Shown piece after piece: positions 1 to 7,463 of a stretch of 37,398 nt of DNA (the stretch's first letter is position 1; every line of letters begins with the position of its first letter). The notes beneath the pieces are model-generated. The model saw nothing but the letters and a program-made list of their open reading frames with translations. It made no database searches and was not told where the DNA came from. Position numbers and translations under genes: made by a program. The DNA is taken from positions 1 through 37,398 of the forward strand of contig CAMLSD010000048.1 of NCBI GenBank assembly GCA_946482595.1, given 5' to 3'. This stretch comes from an uncultured Comamonadaceae bacterium (GTDB taxonomy: Bacteria; Pseudomonadota; Gammaproteobacteria; Burkholderiales; Burkholderiaceae).

Positions 1-152
1 GGGGGTCAAGGAAACTTGGGGCGGCCCGGCGTTTCCTTGCCACCGTGGCGGGCCACCCGCACGCCGGCGGCGCGTATTTGTATCAAGACGCATCAAGTGC
101 GTGAACTTCCGCGCGTTTTGCAGTCGCGCAACGACATGCGGGACAACCAGCC

Positions 153-182
153 TGCACAACCGGCCGTGCAGCGGCACACAAT
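153..182 (+). promoter_or_regulatory. Possible sigma-70 promoter of the hybrid kinase
   Basis: A TGCACA box (153-158) and a CACAAT box (177-182) are separated by 18 bp, which would put the transcription start near 189 and leave a leader of about 28 nt before the chosen ATG at 217. Both boxes match the consensus at only about 4 of 6 positions, so this is a weak call based on sequence alone. Confidence 0.3.
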
Positions 183-216
183 GGCTGCAGACAACGATCA
201 CTCGGAGAGGACGCGC

Positions 217-3120
217 ATGCGCATCGGCCATCGCGGCAAGCGGATGGTGGGCCCGGGCGGCTGGCCGGGCCGTGCCTTGCGCGTTGTGCACTGGCTGCTG
301 GGGCTGCTGGTGCTGGGTCTGGCCCTGGGTGTGCAGGCGCAGGTGCGGCCCCTGCCTTCGAGCGAATCGCTCCCGCGGGTGGCGCAGTCGCCGGCCCTGC
401 AGGCCTGGCTGACCGGGCGAGGGGCGGTGCGCCTGGGCGTGGTGCCCGACTGGCGGCCGATCGACCAGATCGATGCGGGCGGGCGTTACACCGGGCTGTC
501 CGGCGACTTGCTGGCAGCGGTGGGTCGCATGCTTGACCTGCCGGTGCAGTTGCGGGTGTTCGATGACTTCCCTCAGCTGATGGCGGCGCTGCGATCGGGC
601 GACATCGACCTGGTTGCATCGATGGCGCGATCGGAAGCGCGCGAAGCCGAATTGCTGTTCTCCGACAGTTATGTCGACCTGCCGGTGGTCTACATCGGCC
701 GCCGTGGGGTGACCGATTTTTCCGAGCGCAATGACTTTGGCGGGCGGCGTGTGGCCGTCGAGCGCGGGCACGTCACGCATGAATACCTGCAGTCTCGCCA
801 TCGCGGCACGGCGCTGGTGCTGGTCGACAACACGCGCCAGGCGCTGCAGGCCGTGGCCGAGGGCCGGGCCGACTTCTACCTGGGCAGCCTGGCGCCGGCC
901 CACCATGTGATCGAGAGTGACCGGCTGGACCGGCTGGAAGTGCTGCGCACGACCCCCCTCAGCCTGGGCAGCCTGCACCTGGCCATGCCCCGCGGCGCCG
1001 AGCCCTTGCGCGATGCGCTCAACGAGGCCTTGCGCCGGCTCGACCCCGCCTGGCTGGAACAGCTGAGTGCGGCCTGGCAACCCCGTTACCTGCTGCTGAC
1101 CCCCGCCCGTGCGGTGGCGGTCGAGCCCGCCACGCGGGCGCAGGTGGCCGCGATCGGGGAGCTGCGGGTCGGCTTCGACCGGGGCTTCGGCCCGATCGCC
1201 AGCGTCGGTGAAGACGGCGAGCCGACCGGCTTTGCGGTCGAGCTGTTCCGCCGTGCCGCACGTCATGCCGGGCTCAACATCCGCTTCGAGCCGCAGCGCA
1301 CCTTCGAGGCCGGGCTCAACGGGCTGCGCGATCAGCGACTGGACGTCCTGCTCGCCGCGGTGCGTACGCCGCCCCGGCAGGAGTTTGCCGACTTTGTCGG
1401 CCCGTTCTATTCGGCACCCTCGGTGCTGGTGAGCCGGCTCGATGGTGGCTGGCCGTCGGTGGCTTCACTGGCGGGCCGCACCCTGGCCATGGACCGCGCC
1501 CACTATCTGATCCCGGTGATCCAGCGCGAGGCGCCAGCGGTGCGCATCCTGGAGGTCGAGACGGTCGAGACCGCGATGGAGCGTGTGGCGCAAGGGCAGG
1601 CCGACGCGATGATCACCAACCTGGAGGTGGCGGCCAGCTTCATCAACAAGCGCTTCCTTGGTCAGTTGCAGGTGTCGGGCACCGTGGAAGGGCGACCGAG
1701 CGAGCTGTACTTCGCGGTGCGCAAGGACATGCCGGCCGTGGCTGCACTGCTGCGCCGCGGGCTCGACGCCATGCCTGAAAACGACCAGGCGGCGCTGGCC
1801 AACACCTGGCTGCGCACCGAGTTCCGTGCCGGTGTGCCCTGGTCGCGCATCGTGCTGGTGGTGCTGCCCGTGCTGGCCGTGCTGCTCACCGCACTGGCCG
1901 TGAGCCTGCTCTACAACCGGCGGCTCAAGGCACAGGTCGAAGCGCGCCAGGCTGCCGAGCTGCAGTTGCAGCGCGAGCGCGACACCGCACGCGCCGCCAC
2001 GGCAGCCAAGGCCGACTTCCTGGCCGAAATGGGCCATGAGGTGCGCACGCCGCTGTCTGCGATCTCGGGGGGGCTGGAGCTGTTGCAGCGCCAGGAGTTG
2101 CCCCCTGCGGCGCGACCCCTGGTCATGACGATGGCGCGGGCGGCCGGGCATCTGGTCGAACTGCTGAACAACCTGCTGGACGTGGCCAAGCTCGAAGCGC
2201 ACAAGATCTCGCTGCACACCGCACCAGGGAACGTGGGGACGCTCGTGCGTGACCTTGCCGACGAGTTCATGCCCAGTGCACAAGCCAAGGGCCTCACGCT
2301 GGACGTGCTGGGCGCGCAGGCCTGGACGACGCCGGTCCTGTGCGACGCCATGCGGCTGCGCCAGGTGGTGGGCAATCTGCTGGCCAATGCGATCAAGTTC
2401 ACCGAGCGCGGGTCGGTGCGGGTGCACCTGTCGCCGCCGGTGCTGCGCGAGCAGATGCAGTGGATCGAGATCCGGGTCGAGGACACCGGGCCGGGCATGT
2501 CGCGCGAGGTGCGTAACGGCGTGTTCGAGCGCTTCGCCCAGGCGCCCGACACCGCGCGCCGGCATGGTGGCACCGGCCTGGGCCTGGCCATCGTGCGTGA
2601 ACTCACCGAGCTGATGGGCGGGCGCGTCGAGGTGATGAGCATCGAGGGCCAGGGCAGCACCTTCACGGTGCACCTGCCGCTGCCGCCGGCTGCTCCGGCC
2701 TCGCTGCAGCCGGCCGGCAGCGTGCGTCGTGTGCTGCTGGTCGAGGACGCCCCGGTCAACCAGATGCTGTATGCCGAGCAGCTGCGCTCGCGCGGCTTCC
2801 TGGTGAACGTGGCGTCGTCGGCCGAAGAGGCACTGCGCAGCCTGGCCTCCGAGCCGGTCGACCTGGTCGTCACCGACCTGCAGCTGCCCGGCATGCCAGG
2901 CGCCGAGCTGGCGGTGCACGTGGCCGACATGCACCTGCGGGCCTGTGTCGTGGCGCTGACGGCCGATGACGGCAGCGACGCCCGCACACGCTGGGGCGAC
3001 CGCTTCGACCTGTTCCTCACCAAACCGCGCAGTCCGGCCGACACCGTGTGGCTCGATCAGCTATGTGCCCGCTTCGCCCCGCCCAGCGAACGGCGTGTGC
3101 AGGGCACACCGCTGCGCTGA
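217..3120 (+). CDS. Hybrid sensor histidine kinase with two periplasmic binding-protein domains (BvgS/EvgS-like)
   Basis: A 967-residue membrane sensor kinase. The chosen ATG has a strong ribosome site (GGAGAGG, 204-210) 6 nt upstream and opens a signal/anchor segment (about residues 22-40); in-frame codons reach back to 16 but lack such a site. Two SBP_bac_3 (Venus flytrap) modules follow at about 68-292 and 315-535, then a membrane helix at about 545-566, a HisKA domain with the phospho-acceptor His607 in MGHEVRTPL, an ATPase domain (N box NAIKF, DTGPGM, GTGLGLAIV) and one receiver with Asp887 in VVTDLQLPGM and the conserved LTKP lysine. The family phosphorelays in response to small ligands bound in the periplasm. 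Unlike BvgS there is no PAS domain before the kinase and no C-terminal HPt, so a separate HPt and response regulator must exist; none is adjacent. The ligand cannot be told from sequence. Confidence 0.9.
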   Translation: MRIGHRGKRMVGPGGWPGRALRVVHWLLGLLVLGLALGVQAQVRPLPSSESLPRVAQSPALQAWLTGRGAVRLGVVPDWRPIDQIDAGGRYTGLSGDLLAAVGRMLDLPVQLRVFDDFPQLMAALRSGDIDLVASMARSEAREAELLFSDSYVDLPVVYIGRRGVTDFSERNDFGGRRVAVERGHVTHEYLQSRHRGTALVLVDNTRQALQAVAEGRADFYLGSLAPAHHVIESDRLDRLEVLRTTPLSLGSLHLAMPRGAEPLRDALNEALRRLDPAWLEQLSAAWQPRYLLLTPARAVAVEPATRAQVAAIGELRVGFDRGFGPIASVGEDGEPTGFAVELFRRAARHAGLNIRFEPQRTFEAGLNGLRDQRLDVLLAAVRTPPRQEFADFVGPFYSAPSVLVSRLDGGWPSVASLAGRTLAMDRAHYLIPVIQREAPAVRILEVETVETAMERVAQGQADAMITNLEVAASFINKRFLGQLQVSGTVEGRPSELYFAVRKDMPAVAALLRRGLDAMPENDQAALANTWLRTEFRAGVPWSRIVLVVLPVLAVLLTALAVSLLYNRRLKAQVEARQAAELQLQRERDTARAATAAKADFLAEMGHEVRTPLSAISGGLELLQRQELPPAARPLVMTMARAAGHLVELLNNLLDVAKLEAHKISLHTAPGNVGTLVRDLADEFMPSAQAKGLTLDVLGAQAWTTPVLCDAMRLRQVVGNLLANAIKFTERGSVRVHLSPPVLREQMQWIEIRVEDTGPGMSREVRNGVFERFAQAPDTARRHGGTGLGLAIVRELTELMGGRVEVMSIEGQGSTFTVHLPLPPAAPASLQPAGSVRRVLLVEDAPVNQMLYAEQLRSRGFLVNVASSAEEALRSLASEPVDLVVTDLQLPGMPGAELAVHVADMHLRACVVALTADDGSDARTRWGDRFDLFLTKPRSPADTVWLDQLCARFAPPSERRVQGTPLR

Positions 3121-3131
3121 CGCGTGGCAGC
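3111..3131. repeat. Inverted repeat around the kinase stop codon
   Basis: Arms GCTGC (3111-3115) and GCAGC (3127-3131) enclose an 11-nt loop that contains the TGA of the kinase (3118-3120). The repeat ends one base before the stop codon of the converging gene. There is no T-tract on either side, so it is at most a weak bidirectional end structure. Confidence 0.4.
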
Positions 3132-3518
3132 TCAGGGTCGGAACACCCCGTCAACGTAAGTCCAGCGGCCTGCCTCGCGCTCGAAGCGGCTCAGCTCGTG
3201 CAGCCGGTGCGCCCGGCCGCCGAGCTTGCTGCGCGCGACGAATTCGACCTCGGCGTGGTCGGCATCGATCTCGCGGTGGTGGCGGACGTCCAGCCCCAGC
3301 CATTTGAGGCCCGGTTCGGGCGGGTCGATCGAGGCCGGGCGCGTGCGGCTGTGCCAGGTGGACAGCAGGTAGTCGCGCAGGTCCAGCACGAAGGCGCAAT
3401 AGCGCGAGCGCATCAGCGCTTCAGCCGTCGGCGCCTGCAGATGCAGCGGGCCGGCATGCCAGGGGCCGCAGCACTGGCTGTAGGGGCGGGATGAGCCGCA
3501 AGGGCACAGGGGGGTCAC
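3132..3518 (-). CDS. YchJ-family (UPF0225) SEC-C motif protein
   Basis: A 128-residue protein that opens with a SEC-C zinc motif (residues 5-17, CPCGSSRPYSQCC) and continues with the YchJ core (MRSRYCAF, LLSTWH, WLGLDV, VEFVAR). SEC-C motifs bind zinc and usually mediate contacts with other proteins; the cellular role of YchJ proteins is not established. The start is GTG at 3518-3516, which overlaps the TGA of the upstream MarR-GNAT gene (3517-3515) as GTGA, so translation is probably coupled to that gene. It converges on the sensor kinase with only 11 bp between the stop codons. The family assignment is firm; any function beyond zinc binding is not inferred here. Confidence 0.88.
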   Translation of the reverse strand: MTPLCPCGSSRPYSQCCGPWHAGPLHLQAPTAEALMRSRYCAFVLDLRDYLLSTWHSRTRPASIDPPEPGLKWLGLDVRHHREIDADHAEVEFVARSKLGGRAHRLHELSRFEREAGRWTYVDGVFRP

Positions 3519-4486
3519 AGTTTGAGCTCCCAGGTTTCTCCGACCAGATCATGGCCGAAGCTGTGATGGGCCTCGCTGCCGGTCATCACGTAGCCATGGC
3601 GGCGGTAGATGTTGCGCGCGGCGGTGAGCAGGCTGTTGGTCCACAGCCGGATGCGCCGGTAGCCCTGTTCCCGGGCAAAGGCCTCGACCTGCGCGACCAG
3701 CGCCGCGCCGATGCCCAGGCCTCGTGCGTCGGGCTCGACGATCAGCATGCGCAACTGGGCCACCGTGCGCGAGGCCTCGACGACAAACACGCTGCCGACG
3801 TTGCGGCCCTCGTGTTCGGCGATCCAGCAGGCTTCACGTCCGGGCTTGAACTGCTCGACGAAATCGGCACAGATGCGCGCCACCATCGCCTCGAAGCGTG
3901 CGTCCCAGCCGAACTCGGCGGCATAGATCGCGCCGTGCCGTGCGATCACCCAGCCCATGTCGCCCGGGCGCGGTGAGCGCAGCGTGAAGGCGCGATGGCC
4001 GCGTTCGTCGGCTGTGCTGGCGGCGCCCGGTTCAACCGCGGGAGTCTGCGGGTCCAGGGTCTGCTCGATGCAGGTCATCGCGGCCACCAGACGCGCTTGA
4101 GCCTCGCCTGGAAGCGATGACAACAGTGTGGCCGCGGCATCGTGCGATCGCCGGTCCAGCGGTGCAAAGGCCTTGCGGCCCTTGGCTGTGAGGCTCAACC
4201 ATTGCTGGCGGGCATCCTGCGGGGCGGGCTGGGTGCGGATCAGGCCGTGCTCCTTGAATCGCCGCAGCAGCCGGCTGATGTAGCCCGGGTCCAGCCGCAA
4301 CTGCTGGGTCAGTGCGGTGGCGGTCAGCGGGGCGTGGTGGGCCAGCTCCCACAGCACGCGCGCTTCGGTGAGCGAGTAGGGGCTGTCCAGCAGGTGCTCA
4401 TGCAAGGCGCCGATCGTGCGGGTGTAGAAGCGGTTGAAGCGCCGCACCGTGTCGATGCGGGAGGCGAGCGCAGGAGGCGATGTCAT
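3515..4486 (-). CDS. MarR-GNAT fusion: transcription regulator with acetyltransferase domain
   Basis: A 323-residue two-domain protein. The N-terminal half (about residues 10-145) is a MarR winged helix (SLTEARVLWEL, LDPGYISRLLRRF, wing QDARQQWLSLT). The C-terminal half (about 160-323) is a GNAT N-acetyltransferase with the acetyl-CoA loop DARGLGIGAALV and the motif NIYRRHGYV. I chose the ATG at 4486 because GGAG lies 6 nt upstream; a TTG 24 nt earlier has no better site. Fusions of this architecture are widespread, and a few act as autoregulators whose acetyltransferase domain may sense or modify a ligand. It shares a 128-bp gap with the divergent yaaA, where two TTGC/GCAA palindromes lie, and overlaps the downstream YchJ gene by 4 bp. 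Substrate unknown. Confidence 0.88.
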   Translation of the reverse strand: MTSPPALASRIDTVRRFNRFYTRTIGALHEHLLDSPYSLTEARVLWELAHHAPLTATALTQQLRLDPGYISRLLRRFKEHGLIRTQPAPQDARQQWLSLTAKGRKAFAPLDRRSHDAAATLLSSLPGEAQARLVAAMTCIEQTLDPQTPAVEPGAASTADERGHRAFTLRSPRPGDMGWVIARHGAIYAAEFGWDARFEAMVARICADFVEQFKPGREACWIAEHEGRNVGSVFVVEASRTVAQLRMLIVEPDARGLGIGAALVAQVEAFAREQGYRRIRLWTNSLLTAARNIYRRHGYVMTGSEAHHSFGHDLVGETWELKL

Positions 4487-4514
4487 GAGGGGCTCCGGTG
4501 TTTGCCCCAATTAT

Positions 4515-4540
4515 TTGCCTGAAGCAATCAATTTGCGCAA
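4515..4540. promoter_or_regulatory. Candidate MarR operator between MarR-GNAT and yaaA
   Basis: Two adjacent palindromes lie in the divergent gap: TTGCCTGAAGCAA (4515-4527, TTGC-N5-GCAA) and TTGCGCAA (4533-4540). They are 18 bp apart start to start and sit 29-54 bp upstream of the MarR-GNAT start codon. MarR dimers bind short palindromes of this size, so autoregulation, possibly also affecting yaaA, is inferred. No footprint data are implied. Confidence 0.45.
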
Positions 4541-4614
4541 GACCCTGCATCGCCGCCCGGACGGGGCCGCTGGTAACCTTGCGGCAAACCGAATCACCCG
4601 TGCCTGTGCCGATC

Positions 4615-5388
4615 ATGCTGTTTCTGCTGTCCCCTGCCAAATCACTCGACTACGACACCCCGGCCCACGTGCCGACCTTCACCCAGCCGCTGTTCGTCGA
4701 CCGTGCGGCCGAACTGATCGAGGTGCTGCGCGAAAAGACACCGGCCGAAGTGGCCGGCCTGATGGACCTGAGCGATGCGCTGGCCAGCCTGAACGTGGCC
4801 CGCTATGCCGCCTGGTCGCGCCGCTTCACTGCGGCCAATTCCAAGCAGGCCGTGCTGGCGTTCGACGGCGACGTCTATGACGGCCTGCAGGCCCGCACGC
4901 TGGACGCCGCCCAACTGGACTGGGCGCAGCAGCATGTGGCCATCCTGAGCGGGCTGTACGGCGTGCTGCGTCCCCTGGACCGGATGCAGCCCTACCGGCT
5001 GGAGATGGGCACGCGCCTGGCCACGCCACGCGGCAAGGACCTGTACGCCTACTGGGGCACAACGATCGCCGAGTATCTGAACGAGCAACTGCGCGCCAAC
5101 GAGTCGCCAGTCATCGTCAACCTGGCCTCGGAGGAGTACTTCAAGGCGGTCGACCGACGGGCGTTGAAGGCCCGCGTGATCCAGTGCGTGTTCGAGGACT
5201 GGAAGGGCAGCGGCTACAAGATCATCAGCTTCCATGCCAAGCGGGCACGGGGCATGATGGCGCGCCATGCGATCGAGCAGCGGGCGCTGCACCCGCGGCA
5301 GCTCGAGCAGTTCAGCGCGGGTGGCTATGCGTTTGCCAGTGAGGTGTCCACGCCAGAGCGCATGGTGTTTCGTCGCCGCCTCGCCTGA
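4615..5388 (+). CDS. yaaA: YaaA/DUF328 peroxide-response protein
   Basis: A 257-residue protein of the YaaA (UPF0246) family, of almost the same length as the E. coli member. It has the family opening [13 protein letters not shown], a central block [32 protein letters not shown] and the C-terminal FHAKRARG. In E. coli YaaA is induced by OxyR and lowers free intracellular iron during hydrogen peroxide stress; the fold carries a DNA-binding helix-hairpin-helix element. The ATG at 4615 gives the family-typical N-terminus although no good Shine-Dalgarno site is seen. The gene is divergent from the MarR-GNAT gene and shares its operator region. The TGA stop lies in the loop of a small hairpin. No OxyR site could be recognised by eye. 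Confidence 0.93.
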   Translation: MLFLLSPAKSLDYDTPAHVPTFTQPLFVDRAAELIEVLREKTPAEVAGLMDLSDALASLNVARYAAWSRRFTAANSKQAVLAFDGDVYDGLQARTLDAAQLDWAQQHVAILSGLYGVLRPLDRMQPYRLEMGTRLATPRGKDLYAYWGTTIAEYLNEQLRANESPVIVNLASEEYFKAVDRRALKARVIQCVFEDWKGSGYKIISFHAKRARGMMARHAIEQRALHPRQLEQFSAGGYAFASEVSTPERMVFRRRLA

Positions 5389-5399
5389 GGCGTGAGGCG
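5377..5399. repeat. Hairpin with the yaaA stop codon in its loop
   Basis: CGCCTC-GCC (5377-5385) pairs with GGC (5389-5391) and GAGGCG (5394-5399), with a 2-nt bulge, leaving the TGA of yaaA (5386-5388) as the loop. No T-tract follows, so it is more likely a 3'-end stabilising or weak termination structure than a classical intrinsic terminator. Confidence 0.4.
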
Positions 5400-5455
5400 A
5401 TGGCCAGGGCCGCAGGGGGTTCAGCCGGCCGGCTGCTTGCTGCACAATCCGTGGC

Positions 5456-6370
5456 ATGAGCACGCAGCAGATCACCCCCGAATTGCGTCAGTGGATTGTT
5501 GAGCAGGCCTCGGCCGGCCATGCACCTGAGGTGGTGCTGCGCGCGATGCTGGACAGCGGCTGGCAGGAAGAAGTCGCCGTGCGGGCGATGGGAGACACCC
5601 TGCGTGACTTCCTGCGTGAGCGGGGGCTGCCCGAGGCCGAGGTGCTGGCGGCCAGCCGCCCGGGGGTGGACAGCACCCAGACTCAACCAACGCCCCAGAC
5701 GGTGCTGCCGGCCACGCCGGTGCCCGAGCCTGACCTTGCCGGTCAGGCCAGCGTGCTCGACGCCTCCGACCGCCAGGTCGAGGTGCTGTTCTCGATGGAC
5801 AACCCGCGGGTGGTGGTGTTCGGCAACTTCATGTCGCACGAAGAATGCGACGAGTTGATGCGCCTGGCGGCCGTGCGGCTGGAACGCTCCGAGACGGTCA
5901 AGACCGATACCGGGCAGAGCGAGGTCAACGAGGCCCGCACCAGTGACGGCATGTTCTTCCAGCGCGGCGAGAACGAACTGTGCGATCGCCTTGAACGGCG
6001 CATCGCTGCCCTGGTCAACTGGCCGCTGGAGCGTGGCGAAGGCCTGCAGGTGCTGCGGTATCGCCCGGGCGCCGAATACAAACCGCACTACGACTACTTC
6101 GACCCGGCTCAGCCGGGCACACCGACGATCCTGCGCCGCGGTGGGCAGCGCGTGGGCACGCTCGTGATGTATCTCAACACCCCCGACCAGGGCGGTGCCA
6201 CGACCTTCCCGGACGTTGGCCTGTCGGTCAACCCGATCAAGGGCAATGCGGTGTTCTTCAGCTACTCGGCACCGCATCCTGCCACGCGCACACTGCACGG
6301 CGGGGCGCCGGTGCTGGCTGGCGAGAAGTGGGTGGCGACCAAGTGGATGCGCGAGGGCCGTTTCGAGTGA
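5456..6370 (+). CDS. 2OG-Fe(II) dioxygenase, prolyl 4-hydroxylase type
   Basis: A 304-residue protein with a C-terminal P4Hc domain (about 118-300). The iron ligands are visible as His211 and Asp213 in KPHYDYFD and His281 in TLHGG, and Lys291 in GEKWVATKW is placed to bind 2-oxoglutarate. Such enzymes hydroxylate proline or other residues using O2 and 2-oxoglutarate. The first 60 residues form a separate small helical region and residues 65-105 are a Pro/Thr-rich linker. No signal peptide is present, so it should act in the cytoplasm. A CACAAT box at 5442-5447 may be a -10 element. Its stop codon overlaps the start of the next gene as GTGA, implying coupled expression with the CoA enzyme. The protein substrate is unknown. 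Confidence 0.9.
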   Translation: MSTQQITPELRQWIVEQASAGHAPEVVLRAMLDSGWQEEVAVRAMGDTLRDFLRERGLPEAEVLAASRPGVDSTQTQPTPQTVLPATPVPEPDLAGQASVLDASDRQVEVLFSMDNPRVVVFGNFMSHEECDELMRLAAVRLERSETVKTDTGQSEVNEARTSDGMFFQRGENELCDRLERRIAALVNWPLERGEGLQVLRYRPGAEYKPHYDYFDPAQPGTPTILRRGGQRVGTLVMYLNTPDQGGATTFPDVGLSVNPIKGNAVFFSYSAPHPATRTLHGGAPVLAGEKWVATKWMREGRFE

Positions 6371-7416
6371 GCCCGCAGGGCACCGCGGCCGAGGCCCTGC
6401 CGCTGGCCGGCGTGAAGGTGCTGGATCTCACCCGCCTGCTGCCCGGGCCGTTCGCCACCCTGCACCTGCAGCGCATGGGCGCCGACGTGCTGAAGATCGA
6501 GGACCCGGGTGTCGGCGACTATGCCCGCACCATGCTGCAGAGCGACGCCGAACGGGCGCGCGGAGAGCCCAGCCTCTTCTTTCGACTGCTCAACAGCGGC
6601 AAGCGCCTGCATCGCATCGACCTCAGCCACGCCGAAGGGCGCGATGAACTCCTGGCACTGGCCCGCGAATGCGATGCGCTGGTCGAGGGTTTCCGGCCGG
6701 GAGTGCTGGACAAGCTGGGGGTGGGGTGGTCGACGCTGCACGGCATCAATCCGCGCCTTGTGCTGTGCTCGATCAGCGGATATGGCCAGACCGGCCCGAT
6801 GGCGCGCCGTGCCGGCCACGACATCAACTACATCGGCTACGCGGGTGTGCTGGATCAGATCGCCACACGCGAGGGGCGGCCGGTGATCCCGAACTTCCAG
6901 ATCGGCGACCTGTTCGGCGGCACACAGGCCGCGCTGAGCGGGCTGCTCGCCGCACTGCTTGCCGCGCACCGCACCGGCATCGGGCGCCATGTCGACATCT
7001 CGATGACGCATGTGGTCCATGACCACAATCTGCTGGCACGGCTGGCGGTGGCCCGGGACGGCCAGGTGGTGCCGCCAGGGCGCGATCTGCTGACCGGGGG
7101 GGTGCCTTGCTACAACGTCTACCGCACGCTCGATGAGCGCTGGATGGCCGTCGGGGCGCTGGAGCTGAAGTTCTGGCGGAGCGCCTGCGAAGTGCTGGGG
7201 CACCCCGAGTGGGGTGATCGGCACTGGATGCTGGGCCAGGAGGTGGGCGGGGACGATGCCCTGGCCCTGGAGGCCGCGGTGTCCGAGGTGTTTGCCCGGC
7301 ACACGCAGGCGCACTGGACCGAAAGGTTCGACGCGGCAGATTGCTGCGTGACGCCGATCCTGCGCATGGACGAGGCCATGCACCATCCGCTGTTCACCGC
7401 TGCCGACCGCCGCTGA
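6367..7416 (+). CDS. CaiB/BaiF CoA-transferase family protein, probable alpha-methylacyl-CoA racemase
   Basis: A 349-residue class III CoA enzyme. It starts with the family block LAGVKVLDLTRLLPGP and carries GADVLKIEDP, VEGFRPGVLDKLG and GYGQTGP. His151 in GHDINY and Asp181 in QIGDLFGG match the two catalytic residues described for alpha-methylacyl-CoA racemase, which inverts the 2-methyl centre of branched acyl-CoAs before beta-oxidation; this favours a racemase over a CoA transferase. The GTG at 6367 overlaps the TGA of the dioxygenase gene by 4 bp and gives a normal family N-terminus; a GAGG lies about 10 nt upstream. A perfect 8-bp hairpin starts directly after the stop codon. Substrate identity is inferred only from the family. 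Confidence 0.88.
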   Translation: MSPQGTAAEALPLAGVKVLDLTRLLPGPFATLHLQRMGADVLKIEDPGVGDYARTMLQSDAERARGEPSLFFRLLNSGKRLHRIDLSHAEGRDELLALARECDALVEGFRPGVLDKLGVGWSTLHGINPRLVLCSISGYGQTGPMARRAGHDINYIGYAGVLDQIATREGRPVIPNFQIGDLFGGTQAALSGLLAALLAAHRTGIGRHVDISMTHVVHDHNLLARLAVARDGQVVPPGRDLLTGGVPCYNVYRTLDERWMAVGALELKFWRSACEVLGHPEWGDRHWMLGQEVGGDDALALEAAVSEVFARHTQAHWTERFDAADCCVTPILRMDEAMHHPLFTAADRR

Positions 7417-7436
7417 GCGCCACCGGCGGGTGGCGC
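7417..7436. terminator. Perfect 8-bp hairpin between converging racemase and helicase genes
   Basis: GCGCCACC (7417-7424) and GGTGGCGC (7429-7436) form a perfect 8-bp stem with a GGCG tetraloop. It begins at the first base after the racemase stop codon and ends 27 bp from the stop of the converging helicase. There is no T-tract on either strand, so it is a candidate bidirectional 3'-end structure rather than a canonical intrinsic terminator. Confidence 0.5.
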
Positions 7437-7463
7437 ACCGCGGCGGCGGTGCTGGCTGACGAC

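Noticed and set aside
1..216. Coding sequence extending upstream of the chosen kinase start
   Set aside because: The frame is open to position 16, but codons before 217 encode no signal peptide or domain and lack a ribosome site, whereas GGAGAGG directly precedes 217.
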